45,366 nucleotides of DNA from a virus: the IMG/VR virus record IMGVR_UViG_3300012002_000052, positions 1 to 45,366 of that record; one strand, given 5' to 3'. This document shows, in pieces, positions 14,698-22,386 of this stretch. Under the pieces are notes generated by a model that was not told the DNA's origin, did not search any database, and saw nothing but the letters and a program-made list of their open reading frames with translations. The position numbers and the translations under genes are program-made. Within the stretch, counting starts at the first letter, position 1; each line of letters opens with the position of its first letter.

Positions 14698-14985
14698 TTA
14701 CAAAATATCATGTATTGTATTAGAATATTTATGTATAACCCAATTGCCGGTTGAAGTTTCTATTTTCATATTGATACAAAAATATTCTGAAATCCACTTC
14801 AAAAAATCATAATATCTATCTGTTTTTTCAGATAGCTTAATATGATTTATTTTCTTACCGCTAAAATCAAAATTAATTTTATCTAAATTAATTTCTTTAG
14901 CAAGGCTTATTCCCTCTTCAGTCACATCATGCTTTTTTAAAATATCGATTGTTATATTCATTCTACGATCCCTATGTTTATCCAT
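14698..14985 (-). CDS. Small hypothetical protein, paralogue of the gene at 16237-16653
   Basis: 95 aa from ATG 14985, chosen for AGGAGG at 6-7 nt; longer frames would start inside the upstream gene. The stretch DRYYDFLKWISEYFCINM and on to NWVI lines up with DKYWQFYVWFTKNFYVNM to EWLV in the protein at 16237, sharing D-Y-F-W-F-N-M-E-W positions. The two are probably diverged copies. Function unknown. Confidence 0.65.
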   Translation of the reverse strand: MDKHRDRRMNITIDILKKHDVTEEGISLAKEINLDKINFDFSGKKINHIKLSEKTDRYYDFLKWISEYFCINMKIETSTGNWVIHKYSNTIHDIL

Positions 14986-14995
14986 TTTACGCCTC

Positions 14996-15184
14996 CTATG
15001 CGTTCTCCTTAATCTGTTTGAAAGGGCCACTATACAACGGGCCTTTAATCTGCTTGTATGCCCTGTCCTTATCTTTCATCAACGGGCTATCATCATCGCT
15101 AACCCATAACCCGTAACACTTGCCACCGTCTTCTTCAGTGTAATATACATGGCCGTTTTTTCTGAAATACTTTTTTGTTTTCAT
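14996..15184 (-). CDS. Small hypothetical protein
   Basis: 62 aa, basic, unrecognised; it begins MKTKKYFRKNGHVYYTEEDG. ATG 15184 follows GGAGATAAAGA and overlaps the DUF551 gene stop. It ends within the leader of the next gene, so the operon is tightly packed. Confidence 0.65.
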   Translation of the reverse strand: MKTKKYFRKNGHVYYTEEDGGKCYGLWVSDDDSPLMKDKDRAYKQIKGPLYSGPFKQIKENA

Positions 15185-15666
15185 TCTTTATCTCCTATAT
15201 GTGTACTTGGCAACGGTTGCCAGTGAGTAATTTTGAAATTTTTATTATGTTTTATTTCACCGTTAAAATTAAAATCATACCATCCTTTATTCCAATTATA
15301 ATACATAATATTGGCATAAGTATATTGGTCATCACGCAATGACTGTAATCTTACTAATACTGCTTTATCACCATGAGGGAGCTTTTCGTTTACATCAATC
15401 CACCCATTCCCATATATTACTTTCTTTTTTACATCACTATTTCCTTTTTCTAATTGATACCTAAGCTGTTCCATAATAACACGCTCGTTTTCCTTTAATA
15501 AGTATCTAACCGCATCACATAATAGGCTTTTATCATTATAACTCAAATCAATTTTTTTATTAAATGGTTGTATTGTAACCGTTGGTGGAAATTCCAATAC
15601 TTCAGATGTCATTTTTACACCAAAATTATCAATTATAGTCGTTATTTTAATTTCTTTAACCCTCAT
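15181..15666 (-). CDS. DUF551-containing protein
   Basis: 161 aa. The C-terminal half shows the DUF551 signature: GWIDVNEKLPHGDKAVLVRL, an aromatic core, and the closing ITHWQPLPS. DUF551 is frequent in phage replication-side regions and has no known activity. The N-terminal 80 residues are a separate, unrecognised part. It starts after GGAGGTGGTAGA. Confidence 0.78.
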   Translation of the reverse strand: MRVKEIKITTIIDNFGVKMTSEVLEFPPTVTIQPFNKKIDLSYNDKSLLCDAVRYLLKENERVIMEQLRYQLEKGNSDVKKKVIYGNGWIDVNEKLPHGDKAVLVRLQSLRDDQYTYANIMYYNWNKGWYDFNFNGEIKHNKNFKITHWQPLPSTHIGDKE

Positions 15667-16145
15667 TCTACCACCTCCTTATTTATACATTCCCAACATC
15701 GATCTTGTCCGTCAAGATGCTCCACCAAACTATACATATCTCCGCAAATATCACATTTTTTATTGCTTATAATCTGATCGTATATCTGCATTACTTCGTA
15801 TACCGCAGAATCCACATCCTCATAATCCCCTGTTTCTACGTTCACTAACTTCGATAAGTCCGGTCTATTCTTAAGTATCTTCTCAAATAACTTAGCCTGC
15901 CTGTCGTTATAATACTCTGTCCCTGTGTTTTTTGTAGCGTGCTTATCTTTTTTAATAAGCTGTAAGTTTATAACAGAGTCCCCGAAATTTTTATAGTTTC
16001 TTTCCCAAATTATCTTTGCTTTTCCCGAGCGGGCTTTAGGAAATCTATGATGAAGCTCAAACCCATAATCGGAATACTTTACATTGTGTTCTGTGTAGCC
16101 CGCTCTATCCAGTAAATAATAAGTTTTTTCATCATGCTTCTTCAT
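15663..16145 (-). CDS. HNH-like nuclease with C-terminal zinc ribbon
   Basis: 160 aa. The segment FELHHRFPKARSG, then DSVINLQLIKKDKHATKN has the His-His, Asn and His positions of HNH endonucleases. The C-terminus carries a CxxC pair twice (CDICGDMY and CWEC), a zinc ribbon. It could be a homing-type nuclease or a packaging/recombination nuclease. It starts at ATG 16145 directly after the stop of a 10-codon leader frame, so translation is probably coupled. Confidence 0.65.
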   Translation of the reverse strand: MKKHDEKTYYLLDRAGYTEHNVKYSDYGFELHHRFPKARSGKAKIIWERNYKNFGDSVINLQLIKKDKHATKNTGTEYYNDRQAKLFEKILKNRPDLSKLVNVETGDYEDVDSAVYEVMQIYDQIISNKKCDICGDMYSLVEHLDGQDRCWECINKEVVE

Positions 16146-16178
16146 TTATACCTCTCTTTTACCTACAAACGCATCCAT
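16146..16178 (-). CDS. 10-codon leader peptide (possible)
   Basis: Frame MDAFVGKREV from ATG 16178 has an excellent site (AAGGAGGAATAGG), and its TAA abuts the HNH-like gene's ATG, which itself has only a weak site. This is the layout of a translational coupling leader. No codon signature suggests attenuation. Confidence 0.35.
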   Translation of the reverse strand: MDAFVGKREV

Positions 16179-16236
16179 CCTATTCCTCCTTTTATAACGG
16201 ATTACGCATAATATACTCCATGATAGTTTTTGCGTA

Positions 16237-16653
16237 TTATGTTTTAGAACCAAATTCTTTGCCATCAGTATTGCGATAGTAAAAAATTTTATGTTTCTTA
16301 TCTAACCACCATTCTTCAATAAAATCAGGATCATTGGGGTATCTTGAACGCGTTACTCTTCTACTTGAAATAGGATCATTATCCATATAACGGGGAGTTA
16401 TTGTTGATACAAGCCACTCCCTATTATATCTTTCAACCATCATATTTACATAAAAGTTTTTAGTAAACCAAACATAAAATTGCCAATATTTATCTTCTTC
16501 TTTAGATAATTCTTCATTAGCCCACCCATAAATTGGAAATTCTCTATTTTCTATGTTTCTTTCTTTAGCTTGCTGGAGAAATCTACCACCACCTTTTTTT
16601 TCAATTTTATCAAGACAATTAGTAATTTTCGTATATTCTTTTCTTTCAGTCAT
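16237..16653 (-). CDS. Hypothetical protein, paralogue of the gene at 14698-14985
   Basis: 138 aa, unrecognised. It is basic and aromatic-rich, and shares the DKYWQFYVWFTKNFYVNM...EW block with the 95-aa protein at 14698. The C-terminal part adds SSRRVTRSRYPNDPDFIEEW. ATG 16653 follows AGGAGG. A weak CATAATA/TATTATG hairpin lies in the 58-bp gap after it. Confidence 0.65.
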   Translation of the reverse strand: MTERKEYTKITNCLDKIEKKGGGRFLQQAKERNIENREFPIYGWANEELSKEEDKYWQFYVWFTKNFYVNMMVERYNREWLVSTITPRYMDNDPISSRRVTRSRYPNDPDFIEEWWLDKKHKIFYYRNTDGKEFGSKT

Positions 16654-16666
16654 TCCTATGCCTCCT

Positions 16667-17140
16667 TTATATAGGCTCTTTCCCCATCATAACACGAACC
16701 GTATTCTGCTCTTCCCGGAAATGATTAATGTCAAATCCATAATCCTTATATAGCTCTAAAGTCTGACTAACAATATCAATGTAACAATCATTGTCCGCTC
16801 CTGATAATGAATAGCCCGCCGTTATCGCTTCGCCGTGTATATCCATTCCTAATTGATCTAACGTCCATTTCTTTAAAACGTTTTTCTGTCCTTCTTTCGT
16901 TTTAAGTTTAGCTATGTCTTTTAGCACATTCACCGGAAGTATACCTAATTCATTTTCAAGTATGTATTTATGAATAGTCCAGTATAAATTGTTTACTTCC
17001 CTTTGTATTATATCTGTTTTTGACATAATCCTTGCTATCCCGAATTTACCGAACTTATTTCTTATATTTTCTGTCGGTAACGGATCGGTTATTACCCGAC
17101 CCTCATGATCAACTTTATAATGAATATCAATATAATTCAC
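16667..17140 (-). CDS. Hypothetical protein
   Basis: 157 aa, unrecognised. It uses a GTG start at 17140 that overlaps the exonuclease stop, behind AGAGG. Mixed alpha/beta; the last third is acidic. Position directly after the exonuclease gene suggests a recombination or replication accessory, which is only inference. Confidence 0.6.
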   Translation of the reverse strand: MNYIDIHYKVDHEGRVITDPLPTENIRNKFGKFGIARIMSKTDIIQREVNNLYWTIHKYILENELGILPVNVLKDIAKLKTKEGQKNVLKKWTLDQLGMDIHGEAITAGYSLSGADNDCYIDIVSQTLELYKDYGFDINHFREEQNTVRVMMGKEPI

Positions 17141-17952
17141 CAGACAAACCTCTCTACTCTCGGATTATTTTTAAGTCTCCGCTTTCGTGTCTTAGTGTCA
17201 TAAGCCTCGTAGTATAGATCAACCATTTTGATAAAAGTCCGTTTGTGATTTTCTATTTTAGAATGAACGGACTCCGCTTTCCATTCCGGTTTGCCTGTCT
17301 CTTTATCAAGTCTCAATATCCCTATCCCGTCAACCCGCCGTCCGTTATTATAGCTTTTCTTAAAAACGGACTTTAGCCCTTCTTGATTAAAAGCAATATT
17401 AACGTCCTTCACTTTCCATTGAGTAAGGTATTCGTAAGCCATAAGATAGCCCGCCACTTGCTCAAAATACCCATTGTAAAACCCTTTACTTGACTTAAAA
17501 TCTATTAAATAAACATCCCCTCCCACTTCTGCAATAGCGTCAAGCGTGCCGGCGTAACAATGATATGGGTGAAATACAATCATCTCCGACTCATACCACT
17601 TCACATTGTTATCTTTCTCCCAATCCCAAAAAGCTATTAATGCTTGCATGACCTCGTCTCTTACATCCTCTACCACGTCTTTACCGTACTTGATATATCC
17701 TTCAATAGCCCGGTGAACCTCACTGCCTATGTCCATCGCTTCGCTTGATACGTTTCTGAATTCTTTTTGTGCTTGCTCAAGGACTTCCGGGCTAACAAGA
17801 AAATCACCATCGTGAAATTTCTCGGACTCATTCTCTATATACTGACAAGCCATTCTCGCCGCCCACCCAGTGAGCGCATCGGACTTATCCATCTGCCCGG
17901 TTATCGTTGTTACTCCGGGTAATGATACCCCGTTAATTAAATATCTATCCAT
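17137..17952 (-). CDS. PD-(D/E)XK exonuclease (RecB/Cas4/RecE-like)
   Basis: 271 aa. Motifs in order: IGSEVHRAIEG (motif I His/Glu), YAGTLDAIAEVGG with the catalytic Asp, YLIDFKSSKG (D-x-K), and the helix QVAGYLMAYEYL with Gln and Tyr. This is the set seen in RecB-type nucleases and phage RecE/lambda-exo-like enzymes, which chew 5' strands to load an annealing protein. The putative annealing gene lies two small genes upstream, so the two likely form a recombination pair. No iron-sulfur cysteine set is seen. Confidence 0.88.
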   Translation of the reverse strand: MDRYLINGVSLPGVTTITGQMDKSDALTGWAARMACQYIENESEKFHDGDFLVSPEVLEQAQKEFRNVSSEAMDIGSEVHRAIEGYIKYGKDVVEDVRDEVMQALIAFWDWEKDNNVKWYESEMIVFHPYHCYAGTLDAIAEVGGDVYLIDFKSSKGFYNGYFEQVAGYLMAYEYLTQWKVKDVNIAFNQEGLKSVFKKSYNNGRRVDGIGILRLDKETGKPEWKAESVHSKIENHKRTFIKMVDLYYEAYDTKTRKRRLKNNPRVERFVW

Positions 17953-17963
17953 TCTCTGCCTCC

Positions 17964-18173
17964 TTATTCAAACAAACCGACAAAATTATCAGCCTTTGAT
18001 CCCCACCAGCCTTTAAAGCCGTTAAGGATATTTTGAGCCCGTGTCTCTCTCATGCCTATATCTGTGTCATTATCACAATCAGATAATAAAGCATGCTCTA
18101 ACAAGTCTTTTGTCGTTAATACACACGCAATCCCAATTACTCCCTCATCGTGTTTTGTAGTAAAATACTCCAT
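17964..18173 (-). CDS. Small acidic hypothetical protein
   Basis: 69 aa from ATG 18173 behind AAGGAGACAGAGTG; a GTG one codon earlier is also possible. Asp/Cys-rich centre (LLSDCDNDTDIG), unrecognised. Lies between the zinc-ribbon and exonuclease genes. Confidence 0.6.
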   Translation of the reverse strand: MEYFTTKHDEGVIGIACVLTTKDLLEHALLSDCDNDTDIGMRETRAQNILNGFKGWWGSKADNFVGLFE

Positions 18174-18373
18174 CACTCTGTCTCCTTATTCTTGTTATAT
18201 TTTCTAACCCTATTATTCCACCGTTTCATCGCCCCGCCCGGCATATAATTTATTCTATTTTCTATCGGCTTAAAACCGCATTTCGGGCAGATACCAAAAT
18301 AAAACATTTTATAATCTATTAACTTAATTCCAATTATCGGTTTACTTCCACAAATAGGGCATTTTTCATTCAT
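18173..18373 (-). CDS. Lar-like zinc-ribbon protein
   Basis: 66 aa from ATG 18373 behind GGAGTTGATA; longer frames would run through the upstream hairpin. It has CPICGSKPIIG, then GICPKCGF, then GGAMKRWNNRVRK. The paired CPxCG/CxxCG knuckles and the closing W-N-x-R match restriction-alleviation Lar-type proteins. Lar modulates type I restriction in some phages; here the role is inferred from family likeness. Confidence 0.72.
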   Translation of the reverse strand: MNEKCPICGSKPIIGIKLIDYKMFYFGICPKCGFKPIENRINYMPGGAMKRWNNRVRKYNKNKETE

Positions 18374-18387
18374 TATCAACTCCAGAA

Positions 18388-18458
18388 ACAGGGCAGGGCA
18401 GTCCATGACTTGCTTTCGCTTTAGGATATAAGCCTGCGTCTATGGACTGTTGCCCTGT
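18388..18458 (-). other. Long intercistronic hairpin with a GNRA loop
   Basis: Two stacked perfect stems, ACAGGGCA/TGCCCTGT (8 bp) and CAGTCCAT/ATGGACTG (8 bp), are separated by a small asymmetric bulge. They enclose 35 nt that, on the - strand, contain GC-GAAA-GC, a classic GNRA tetraloop. It fills the 88-bp gap between the annealing-protein stop and the Lar-like start. No T-run follows, so it is an mRNA structure or small RNA rather than a standard terminator. Confidence 0.6.
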
Positions 18459-18461
18459 TGT

Positions 18462-19484
18462 TTATTCTCCTTTTAGTTTCCCATCGATATAATCAATCAT
18501 TAGCTGTTTCTGCGCGTCATCTAAGTCCGCAAACTTGATTACACCAAATTCTTTTTCCAATACCTTCATCATCTCATCAGAAGATATTACTTTATCCCTA
18601 ATAGCACACTCCGATAATTCTCTCAATCTGTCATCTAAAGTGCCTAAATTTCGCTCTGTGGGCTTCTCTGTGGCTTTATCTTTGAGCATCTTGTAGAATG
18701 CCCGCTTTTCGTCCATAGATAGCTCTGAGAAGTCTTTTGCGCCCGCTTCTTGTAACATCCCCGCAATATCATCGGTTGTCAATATCCCTTTAAAAACCAG
18801 CTCAGATTTTAATTTATTGTATGATTCCAACGCTTTTTGCTCTGCTGTTACTTGCGGGCTTCTGTCTTGTATCATACCCTCTTTAGAAGGATCGTCTTTC
18901 CATTCCTCTATGTCTACATCGAATATATCAGAAGCGGCCGTTACTGTGTTTACGCAATCCACCATAGCCCGCTTTTTCGCCATTTTTAATATGGTATTAT
19001 AAACTTCAGCAATATCGGGATTATCAGTCTTTCTCTGATAAACCCAACCGTTCAGCTTCTTAACCCTAAACCCATTGGCTTTATAATAATCCTTTCTTTC
19101 CTTCCAGTCCGATGGAATGTCCTCATCAATCGTTTCCCACCGGTATCGATATTTCGGCTCTAACGTTGTGCAAGTTCCTACCCCTGATCCTAAGTAAGCC
19201 CCGCTATTCCTATGGCGGGCTTTACAGATTACTTGATACTCCCTATGCCCGTTTTCATGATCCATCCTCTCGACTTCATACTCAAACGCAAACTGAAACA
19301 TCATGCCGATTTTCTCCGCACCGGCTTTCAGTAAGATCGGTTTATTGCTCACACCGGGCAAAGTATCATAGTGCTTCCCCTGCACCATGATAGACTCTAA
19401 CAACTCGTGTATAGCTATGCCATACTCTTTGATTGTATCAATGCTCATAATTGAGCTGTTCGATACCGCTTGAATTTCATTCAT
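18462..19484 (-). CDS. Putative single-strand annealing/recombination protein
   Basis: 340 aa. The N-terminal 200 residues contain KPILLKAGAEKIGMMFQF, then REYQVICKARHRNSG, GSGVGTCTTLEPKYRYRW and ILKMAKKRAMVDCV. This pattern recurs in phage proteins next to RecB-type exonucleases, which I take as an ssDNA-annealing family; I am not certain of the formal family. The C-terminal 120 residues hold two similar helical units (LTTDDIAGMLQEAGAKDFSE and ISSDEMMKVLEKEFGVIKFA). ATG 19484 follows AAAGGAGGATAGT. It is the gene immediately after the structured leader at 19517-19716. Confidence 0.6.
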   Translation of the reverse strand: MNEIQAVSNSSIMSIDTIKEYGIAIHELLESIMVQGKHYDTLPGVSNKPILLKAGAEKIGMMFQFAFEYEVERMDHENGHREYQVICKARHRNSGAYLGSGVGTCTTLEPKYRYRWETIDEDIPSDWKERKDYYKANGFRVKKLNGWVYQRKTDNPDIAEVYNTILKMAKKRAMVDCVNTVTAASDIFDVDIEEWKDDPSKEGMIQDRSPQVTAEQKALESYNKLKSELVFKGILTTDDIAGMLQEAGAKDFSELSMDEKRAFYKMLKDKATEKPTERNLGTLDDRLRELSECAIRDKVISSDEMMKVLEKEFGVIKFADLDDAQKQLMIDYIDGKLKGE

Positions 19485-19516
19485 ACTATCCTCCTTTTGT
19501 TATATCACAAAATAAA

Positions 19517-19716
19517 TCCGCCGGGGGCAGAAGGTTTGTTAAGGAGCGCCCCCTAAGCGGATATTATATTTTCTAACCCTTACCCGCAAATATTTCACGG
19601 CAAAGGGTGATAACAATATTTTGTATGTCATCACCCGCCGCTACCTACACACACTCTCCCAAACATGTATAGGTTTATATCCAAAGATATGGATTATAGC
19701 CTTAGAGTGGGAGAGT
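19517..19716. other. Structured intergenic region with three consecutive hairpins
   Basis: Part of a 439-bp gene-free stretch (19485-19923). Hairpin 1: TCCGC-GGGGGC with GCCCCC-GCGGA (19517-19561). Hairpin 2: GGGTGAT with ATCACCC (19605-19636). Hairpin 3: ACTCTCCCA with TGGGAGAGT (19653-19716), enclosing a second stem AGG..ATCC/GGAT..CCT. This could be the structured leader of the annealing-protein mRNA (- strand), an independent RNA, or an origin structure. The right part of the gap, 19765-19923, is very AT-rich, with a sigma-54-like site. Confidence 0.55.
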
Positions 19717-19728
19717 TTCGCATTCTAA

Positions 19729-19762
19729 TTATATATACAAACAAAGTCCGCTTTTTCCTAAA
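19729..19762 (-). promoter_or_regulatory. Promoter-like element, copy A
   Basis: On the - strand, TTTAGGAAAAAGCGGACTT, four variable bases and TGTATATATAA match 30 of 34 positions with 23625-23658 on the + strand. The AT-rich end resembles a -10 region. Reading direction leads into the hairpin leader and the annealing-protein gene. No consensus -35 is present, so it may depend on a phage or host activator, or be an operator. Confidence 0.5.
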
Positions 19763-19867
19763 TAATTTATAATTATTTTTTTCGCTCTTTGTTCTGAATA
19801 CAGTATATAAGTTTTTAAAATATAATTCAATTATTTATTTTAAATATTTATTTTATCAACTTATTTT

Positions 19868-19884
19868 TTGGCACACTAATTGCT
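19868..19884 (+). promoter_or_regulatory. Second sigma-54 type promoter sequence
   Basis: TTGGCACACTAATTGCT contains TGGCAC, five bases and TTGCT, an exact match to the core -24/-12 consensus, with GG (19870) and GC (19882) 12 bp apart. It points rightward, toward the 3' end of the leftward replication gene at 19924. It would therefore produce antisense RNA unless it acts only as a binding site. It lies in the AT-rich part of an intergenic region. Confidence 0.5.
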
Positions 19885-19923
19885 CTTTAATTAATTAAAT
19901 ATAATATTAGTTTATAATATATA

Positions 19924-20337
19924 TTATGTATTATTATCTGTGTTTATATCTGTGTTTATAATAGGTATAGGTTTAGAGTTTCCTTCAATTCCATTTGTAT
20001 TTTCGTGCAAATCGATTTGCTTTTCCGTTAATACCCATTGTGAGCAATCTTTAAACGCATACCATAATGTTTGATCGTACTTTGCCTTATTATATTTACC
20101 GGAAACTAATACCTCTTTTTTTATCAGCTCTTTCAATACCCGCCGTATAGTCGCCTCTTTTATGTATGGAAATAGATCGTGCCACGCTGTAACACTGTTA
20201 TATACCCACGTCCGCCCATCGTAATAATTTTTATTGTTTGCTTTGTTTTTAGATACCCAAAACTTTAAATTCTCAATAATGATCGCCGCTTCTATGCCAT
20301 GTTTCTCAGCCACTTCAATATCGAAACTATGATTCAT
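19924..20337 (-). CDS. DnaD-like/winged-helix replication initiator (N-terminal domain only)
   Basis: 137 aa. MNHSFDIEVAEKHGIEAAII, NLKFWVSKNKANNKNYYDGR, TWVYNSVTAWHDLFPYIKEA and TIRRVLKELIKKEVL form the winged-helix domain found in many phage replication proteins. The family often has a further C-terminal domain; here the protein ends in a short Asn/Thr/Asp-rich tail. It probably recognises the origin and recruits the helicase. The AT-rich gene-free DNA just after it is a natural origin candidate. ATG 20337 follows AAGGGGG. Confidence 0.75.
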   Translation of the reverse strand: MNHSFDIEVAEKHGIEAAIIIENLKFWVSKNKANNKNYYDGRTWVYNSVTAWHDLFPYIKEATIRRVLKELIKKEVLVSGKYNKAKYDQTLWYAFKDCSQWVLTEKQIDLHENTNGIEGNSKPIPIINTDINTDNNT

Positions 20338-20827
20338 TGTTACCCCCTTCTAACGTCCACTCAGGATTATAATATTTTGTATCAGCTTTTCTATGACAAG
20401 AAGGGCATACGGTTATTAGATTATCAAACGTATCAGGCCCGCCTTCTTTTTTTTTCAAAATATGATGAATATGAAGTTTAGAGGCTTTAGTCTTACCGCA
20501 TAATTGGCAAGTGTTATTGTCTCTTTCCAATATTTTATTTCTAATCCTTGACCAATATTCTATTCTTTTAAACCTCTTTTGCATCTCTAATTCATAATAT
20601 TCTACTTTTAACTTATTTTGTAACCGTTTTTCCATTTTTTCTTCAGGTGATTTACTGCTATAATTCCCGTCAATAGAATACCATAAGTGATCGTCCTCAT
20701 TATAAACCCAACCTAACAATTCGTCTTGATCAATATGGACGCTCTCAGGATCACTCAATATCTTTCCCCTTGCCCAAATAGCCCGCTTTTTCATTATCGC
20801 CGGTATCTCGTTTAATTCTTTTCCCAT
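20327..20827 (-). CDS. HNH endonuclease
   Basis: 166 aa. A helical, basic N-terminal 95 residues precedes the HNH fold: NTCQLCGKTKASKLHIHHIL (C107, C110, H121, H122), DNLITVCPSCH (N136, C141, C144, H145). All catalytic and zinc positions are present. It may be a free-standing homing endonuclease or a replication/recombination nuclease. It overlaps the initiator start by 11 bp, consistent with integration in the operon. ATG 20827 follows AAGGAG. Confidence 0.88.
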   Translation of the reverse strand: MGKELNEIPAIMKKRAIWARGKILSDPESVHIDQDELLGWVYNEDDHLWYSIDGNYSSKSPEEKMEKRLQNKLKVEYYELEMQKRFKRIEYWSRIRNKILERDNNTCQLCGKTKASKLHIHHILKKKEGGPDTFDNLITVCPSCHRKADTKYYNPEWTLEGGNNES

Positions 20828-20886
20828 ACATAACTCCTTTGATTATTTTAAAACATTGACGGCGTAACGTTTTTTAGCCTCTTAAA

Positions 20887-21438
20887 TTATATTTCATTAC
20901 CCCACGCATCCCAACCTTCATGGCGCTGTCTTGCAAATAATTCAATGCGTGGCATATCTCCAACCAGCTCGATAATTTTCTCACGTACTATATCCGGTTT
21001 TTTGCTGTGATATTCAACCGGTGTGTCTATGATCTGATGTACTGAATGAGATAGTATTTGTTTTTTCGCTTTGAATTCGGACCCGACTGCAATCAAACAT
21101 GGCTCCGCGTTAGCTCTTGTGTATGCTCCCATCCCCCAAAAATAACTATCAGACTTACGGTTCTTTTTAACCCACACAAACCCCGCCGATTTATAGACAA
21201 ATCCCCATGCTGAAATAACCTTAAGCGCTTCGCCGACATTTGGGAATGTTGCCCACATAAAAAGTATTGAGTTTGGTAAGCTAATATTTTTTACAGGCAA
21301 TTCGCAAATATCTTGCGTACTCATGGTATCATATTTGTGCTTTGCCATTCCCCTTGATCCTTTTACGGAGCCCGTTTGTTTGTATTCCCACGGTGGATCG
21401 GCGTAGATAATAGAGTATTTCTTGTTTGGAAATATCAT
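20887..21438 (-). CDS. MT-A70-type adenine N6-methyltransferase
   Basis: 183 aa. It has the catalytic DPPW at residues 14-17 (IIYADPPWEYKQTG), then LFMWATFPNVGEALKVI, GFVWVKKN and PCLIAVG, ending IELFARQRHEGWDAWGNE, the usual end of this family. It would methylate adenine in phage DNA, which could block restriction or mark the DNA. No partner nuclease of matching type is adjacent, so it is an orphan enzyme. ATG 21438 overlaps the upstream stop (ATGA) behind GAGGAG. Confidence 0.9.
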   Translation of the reverse strand: MIFPNKKYSIIYADPPWEYKQTGSVKGSRGMAKHKYDTMSTQDICELPVKNISLPNSILFMWATFPNVGEALKVISAWGFVYKSAGFVWVKKNRKSDSYFWGMGAYTRANAEPCLIAVGSEFKAKKQILSHSVHQIIDTPVEYHSKKPDIVREKIIELVGDMPRIELFARQRHEGWDAWGNEI

Positions 21439-21731
21439 TGTAACTCCTCAAACATCCAGTCTTGCCAAAATCCTCCGCAAGCTTCTAAATAATAAAAAGA
21501 ACCATAAATTTCAACTATATTCTGAACAGTACCGCAATATTGTTGCATAGTACGGGATATGTAACCCGACCGATTTGTTGGTAAAGTTGTAATATAATTT
21601 GGGCTATTTACAAATACCCTATAAGCCTCTTCGTTTTCAAAAAAATATTTGTTTTTAGACAAATAATGATTTTGTTTTAATTGCTTCAAAGTTTTTATCT
21701 TTACTCTATCCCCGACTTTATGCTCCATCAT
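21435..21731 (-). CDS. Hypothetical small beta-rich protein
   Basis: 98 aa, unrecognised. VGDRVKIKTL at the N-terminus and GTVQNIVEIYGSFYYLEACG suggest an SH3-like beta-barrel of the kind found in small phage proteins. It starts ATG-ATG behind GGAGG. Neighbour of the methyltransferase. Confidence 0.65.
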   Translation of the reverse strand: MMEHKVGDRVKIKTLKQLKQNHYLSKNKYFFENEEAYRVFVNSPNYITTLPTNRSGYISRTMQQYCGTVQNIVEIYGSFYYLEACGGFWQDWMFEELQ

Positions 21732-22189
21732 TTTACCTCCAGTTTTAATAACCCTTTATCATAAGCCTCAAAAAGCGTTTTTTTACCATCCCAAATATAG
21801 GGCAAAAATGCCTCGTGCGGTGATACCATTTGAAGCGTGATCATCGCCATCTGAGACTGAAGCCATCTGTATACATGCCGCCATGCAACCCGCCTTGCTT
21901 GATCTTCGTTTTTCAATCTCGTGTTATTATTTTCATAGCCATATTTTTGTATAGCTTTCCAATTAGCGGGCATACGGAAGGGTATCTCTTCCCCGGTATT
22001 TTTTAGCTTAATAGAAAATATAACGCCGTCAATATTGCCGGTATTGTCATCGTAAGAAGCCATGAATTTTGATAATTGAAACGGTCGGGCTTCTCTCTCT
22101 TGTGCTGTCTTTCCTCGTAATAATAATTGAATGTCTGTTAGGCTATCTTCCGGTTCCTTTTGCGTTGTCTCCATATAGATACTTGTCAT
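21728..22189 (-). CDS. Hypothetical protein
   Basis: 153 aa, unrecognised. The middle (ASYDDNTGNIDGVIFSIKLK, FRMPANWKAIQKYGYENNNT, ARRVAWRHVYRWLQSQMAMI) resembles a frequent phage protein of unknown function found in replication regions. It starts behind GAGGCAAAGGA; its end overlaps the next gene. Confidence 0.65.
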   Translation of the reverse strand: MTSIYMETTQKEPEDSLTDIQLLLRGKTAQEREARPFQLSKFMASYDDNTGNIDGVIFSIKLKNTGEEIPFRMPANWKAIQKYGYENNNTRLKNEDQARRVAWRHVYRWLQSQMAMITLQMVSPHEAFLPYIWDGKKTLFEAYDKGLLKLEVK

Positions 22190-22386
22190 TCCTTTGCCTC
22201 CTCATGTTCCGGTAGCGGGCAACTCTGAAACATTGTCCCATCATCAAATTCTTGAACTGTGAATCCTTTGCTAATCAACTGGCATCTGTAATAATCGTCA
22301 TACTCAATCCAAGAACCCAACGGGCATCTTGTGCAAGATACAACTACCCTTTTCATAACCCCCGTTATTTCCAATAGCTTACTCAT
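22186..22386 (-). CDS. Small Cys-containing protein
   Basis: 66 aa. Cysteines fall in VVSCTRCPLGSW, YRCQLI and QSCPLPEHEEAKE, giving a possible zinc or redox site resembling other small C-P-L phage proteins. It starts at ATG 22386, overlapping the 37-aa gene by 8 bp, behind GGAGGTG. Confidence 0.65.
   Translation of the reverse strand: MSKLLEITGVMKRVVVSCTRCPLGSWIEYDDYYRCQLISKGFTVQEFDDGTMFQSCPLPEHEEAKE

Noticed and set aside
15207-15222. TTGGCAACGGTTGCCA as a third sigma-54 site
   Set aside because: GG and GC are two bases too close, and it lies inside the DUF551 gene; it is only a palindrome.
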